DNA from: Anthoceros angustus
Taxonomy: Eukaryota > Streptophyta > Anthocerotopsida > Anthocerotales > Anthocerotaceae
Direction of reading: 5' to 3'
DNA: 64,000 nt
Assembly: GCA_010909165.1 (NCBI GenBank)
Contig: MU008178.1
Coordinates: forward strand, 961,869-1,025,868
The notes beneath the pieces were generated by a model. That model was not told where the DNA came from. It searched no databases and saw only the letters and a list, made by a program, of their open reading frames with translations. Below, piece after piece: positions 62,401 through 64,000 of the stretch. How positions within the stretch are numbered: position 1 is the first letter of the stretch; each line of letters begins with the position of its first letter. Made by a program: the position numbers and the translations under genes.

Positions 62401-62801
62401 CTGAGGATTTGCTGTCGGGAATGCCAATGGAGCCTGATCTGCGCGTGTGGCTTTGTTTGTTGGGTGCATGCCAGAAGCACGGTAACGTGCTCCTGGGAAG
62501 ACGGGCCTTCGACGGTGCCGTGGGCATAGATCCAGAACATGCTGCGGCCTACGTGCTCATGTCAAACATCTACGCCCATGTTGGCATGTTTCACCTCGCA
62601 AAGGAAGTTGACGAAATGAGACAGGAAGCCGCGGCCTGGAAGGAGCCCGGGGAAAGCTGGATCGAGTATAGGCAGGAGGTGCACACATTCCTGGCGGGAG
62701 ACAAGAGGCACCAACAATCCGCTTTGGTGGATGGGTTGCTGAAAGAGCTAAGCGCAAGATTGAAGGACCCGGGGTCATTCGAGCAATTGTGTCACCTGTA
62801 G
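59457..62801 (+). CDS. PLS-class pentatricopeptide repeat protein, E-type (1,114 aa)
   Basis: PPR proteins bind organellar RNA one base per repeat; PLS-class members direct C-to-U editing in plastids or mitochondria. The protein is an uninterrupted array of P, L and S motifs, with typical pieces such as VVSWTAMIAAYAQ, DVFVGSTLVTMYSSCGS and YTFVSLLKACSR. It ends in E1/E2 motifs (LRVWLCLLGACQKHGN, then PGESWIEYRQEVHTFLAGDK). It stops about 20 residues later, so there is no DYW deaminase domain and editing would need a partner. Five successive units of about 117 aa carry the same extra segment with a VDG core (near residues 255, 371, 488, 604 and 721). The N-terminus lacks a clear targeting peptide, so the true start may lie in an upstream exon, with an acceptor at 59473. 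No introns or stops interrupt it. Confidence 0.9.
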   Translation: MRGVFRISCQVENLCKEGLLDKALAALQCMDQQGCVPSVHLYKILLQLCMKKKALAEAKQIYSHFANHGRDSTRFLSDLAVTTLVKCGGLADGLQLFRSLARRTVYSWTAIISGYMNAGFCREAVLCYEQMQQEGVNPDKYTFVSLLKACSRLEDLQEGKRIHADAVRYGYDSDVFVGSTLVTMYSSCGSMVDAEQVFDKLSQQDVVSWTTMIAAYAQHGQGEKALQTYWRMQEEGVRPNAWTCVSALQACGALAEKEQSAVVDGQNVKLEFLQNVKGIHAEAAGRGFVSDVFVGSTLVRMYAKCGGIMDAEFVFHQLCKRDVVLWTVMLAAYAQQGQGAKALHIFRQMQDEGVMPDAQTFGSILQACAVIAEQEESAYVDGSYVKTESLQIGKEVHAEAASMNFDSDAFVGMTLVNMYTKCGSIRDAQQVFDKLSQRDVVSSTAMIAAYAQHDQGRKALQIYCRMQEDGVRPDTWTFVSALQACGILAEKEGHAIVDGRHVHVECLQKGKSIHAETVRRGLESDPFVGNTLVSIYAKCGSMKDVEYVFLELSHRDRVSWNAMLTAYILQDQGEECLQIYEDMQAEGIRPDARTFVSVLQAYGILSEKEEATLLDGQNVRVGMLQKGKILHAEAAGRGFGSDIFIASSLVNLYGRCGSIKNAEQVFDGLSERNVVSWTAMLTAYAHQDKGEEGLHIYEQMREAQVRPDAHTFVAALQACGSVAEVESSALVDGQNIKVESLLRGKDIHAGAASMGFESDVFVGSTLVSMYAKCGSIKDAEQVFDRLSQRNVVSWTAMIAACAQQGQGERALQLFAQMPTEGIEPNEATFLAVLEACGTTGALNVCRQTHRIILERGLEHSPFVGNSLVHAFSKCGSMQEAQEVFDSLSDPDVVSWNALIGGYARNGGVENSLRCYEDMHLAAVKPDRYTFIALLSACSHAGMVDKGLEYFEAMSREHGIPAELEHYVCIMDLVARAGLFSKAEDLLSGMPMEPDLRVWLCLLGACQKHGNVLLGRRAFDGAVGIDPEHAAAYVLMSNIYAHVGMFHLAKEVDEMRQEAAAWKEPGESWIEYRQEVHTFLAGDKRHQQSALVDGLLKELSARLKDPGSFEQLCHL

Positions 62802-63177
62802 AACTGTAAAGCGGCTGCGCAATGCATGCGGTAAGTTGAATACATGCATTTGGTTGTGGGCTGGAAAATTTTCTTCCTTCCTCGTTTGATGGAACACGAC
62901 CAGTCTCTCCAATGTAGGTAGCATACAAAATCAACGCAGGCCAATCTTGAGAAGGGAAAACAGAGCCTCTCCCTACAAGTCTGGAACAGTGAGAAAATCA
63001 AGGTGGTCTGTGGACCTTCTATCACGCTCTCAGCTGCTGGATCTAAAAGGTCCGACGAAGGGATCATAGGGGTCGATCGGATTGTGCAGGGAGTCGCTCT
63101 GGCTGGATTGCGCCTGTCTCTTACAGACGCAGCCCCGCTCCGGGCACCGTCTGACGACAGGCCTTGCGATTCTAGTG
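62802..63177. other. Convergent spacer between PPR and H1-like genes
   Basis: It must hold both 3' UTRs. No further feature is recognised. Confidence 0.4.
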
Positions 63178-63864
63178 CTAGTGGCGGCGACGGTGCCTCC
63201 GACGCCGGTGTCTGCGATGCCTTCTCTTGCCCCTCTTGCCCTTGCGGCGACGATGGTGGCGACGGAGCCGTCTCCTTTTCTTGCGGTGCCGCCTCCCGCG
63301 CCGGCGCTTTTTGTGTCTCATTTTGCGTCTCCTCTTCCTGCGCCGGCCTCCCTTCCTCCTCCTCCTCCGCTTCCCCTTCCCCTTCCCCTTCCTCCTTCCC
63401 TTCCTCCTCCTGCGTCGTCTGTGCCTGCGGCGTCGGCCCACGCGGTGGCCTTTGCGTCGTCGCCGCTTCTTTCCCTCACCTGCGTGCGGGAGCTTGTACC
63501 CCGTCTTGCCCTTCACTAGCTTGCCGGTTCTCACGGCGCGGCGGAGCTGGCGCATAAGGTGCTTGCGGAAGCCCTTGGGCATCCCGCCCGGGTGGTGCTT
63601 GTACTTGTCCACGCAGAATCTGATGACCGTCTTGAGCTTCAGCCCATTGCGCTTGTGGATGTGGGCGAAAGCGTCGCGGATGATCATCTTGTAGGTCGGG
63701 TGGCCCTTGTGTCGGGTGCCACGCCGGGAGTGGTGCTTGTGGCGCTTGTGTCCATGGGCGCTTTTGCTCCTGCTCCTGCTCCTGCTGTGGCTTCCCCGCC
63801 GCCGTTTTCTGTGATGGTGTACCGGCGCTGCAGCCGGAGCTGCAGCGTGCGCGACCCCGTCCAT
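63178..63864 (-). CDS. Arginine-rich linker-histone-like protein, candidate sperm protamine-like (228 aa)
   Basis: A winged-helix H1/H5 globular domain lies at about residues 55-126: HPTYKMIIRDAFAHIHKRNG, LKLKTVIRFCVDKYK, then FRKHLMRQLRRAVRTGKLVK and GKTGYKLP. Before it is a His/Arg/Ser-rich N-terminus with an SRSRSRSKS stretch. After it come about 100 residues that are almost only Arg, Lys, His and Gly (for example RRRRHRRRRRRKGRRKGKGK). Somatic plant H1 tails are rich in Lys, Ala and Pro; here Ala and Pro are nearly absent from the tail and Arg dominates, as in protamine-like proteins that derive from H1 and pack sperm chromatin. The gene has one exon, while most plant H1 genes have an intron. 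It lies opposite the PPR gene. The alternative is an unusual somatic H1 variant; the H15-like fold itself is clear. Confidence 0.8.
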   Translation of the reverse strand: MDGVAHAAAPAAAPVHHHRKRRRGSHSRSRSRSKSAHGHKRHKHHSRRGTRHKGHPTYKMIIRDAFAHIHKRNGLKLKTVIRFCVDKYKHHPGGMPKGFRKHLMRQLRRAVRTGKLVKGKTGYKLPHAGEGKKRRRRKGHRVGRRRRHRRRRRRKGRRKGKGKGKRRRRRKGGRRRKRRRKMRHKKRRRGRRHRKKRRRLRRHHRRRKGKRGKRRHRRHRRRRHRRRH

Positions 63865-64000
63865 GGATCAATTCACTCCGATTCCCCCTCAGGCCTGGGC
63901 TCCATGGCTGCACACTGGTGCTCCGCGATGCGGGCTGCGATTTCGGCAGGGTGTCCACCCTCTGAGGGTCCCGATTCCTTGGCGCCACTTGGCCTTCCAG
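63865..64000 (-). promoter_or_regulatory. 5' flank of the H1-like gene
   Basis: GC-rich sequence directly upstream on the minus strand, cut by the window end. No TATA box is visible in the part present. Confidence 0.3.

Noticed and set aside
63003-63694. Plus-strand frames opposite the H1-like gene
   Set aside because: Low-complexity Pro/Ser/Leu-rich mirror images of the Arg-rich minus-strand gene.

Overview
This is nuclear DNA from a land plant. The genes have many short introns (mostly about 60-130 bp) with GT-AG ends, and they include chloroplast GapB, THO2, two PDR-type ABCG transporters, a PLS-class PPR protein and chromovirus remnants. The intron-free PPR gene, and an arginine-rich linker-histone-like protein of the kind known from plants with swimming sperm, suggest a seed-free plant (lycophyte, fern or bryophyte). 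I cannot name the species.

Layout. From 1 to 4.2 kb there is an AT-rich block with a trihelix transcription factor cut by the window edge, a small unrecognised ORF and an intronless PAQR/heptahelical receptor. From 4.2 to 13.5 kb there is a decayed Ty3/gypsy chromovirus with an initiator-Met primer-binding site, gag zinc knuckle, protease, RT, RNase H, integrase and chromodomain traces. Two parts of it (9.2-10.25 kb and 12.3-13.5 kb) are patchworks of short pieces copied from elsewhere in the element and its flank, joined at 5-10 nt overlaps. One patch holds 25 nt identical to THO2 exon 2. THO2 follows at 13.9-23.2 kb; I resolved 32 exons coding for 1,952 aa. The next 4.5 kb is repeat-rich, with a hairpin, a 143-bp duplication, a 6 x 58 bp tandem array, possible minus-strand exons and a frameshifted TFIIB-like pseudogene.

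From 28.7 to 44.2 kb lie two full-length tandem ABCG/PDR genes (1,500 and 1,513 aa) with the same exon structure except for one intron. Converging on them is a secreted PQQ-propeller protein (polyvinylalcohol dehydrogenase-like), followed by GapB on the minus strand, with all 8 exons resolved and the CP12-like redox tail. From 50.1 to 59.4 kb the DNA is mostly repeats, minisatellites and retroelement debris. At 59.5-62.8 kb is a 1,114-aa E-type PPR protein with an unusual insertion repeated in five units. The window ends with the arginine-rich linker-histone/protamine-like gene on the minus strand.

The genes do not form a pathway; this is an ordinary mixed chromosomal segment. Functions cover transcription and mRNA export (trihelix, THO2), transport (ABCG pair), carbon fixation (GapB), organelle RNA processing (PPR) and probably sperm chromatin (H1-like). 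Exon limits were read by eye from splice signals and protein continuity. No database search was possible.
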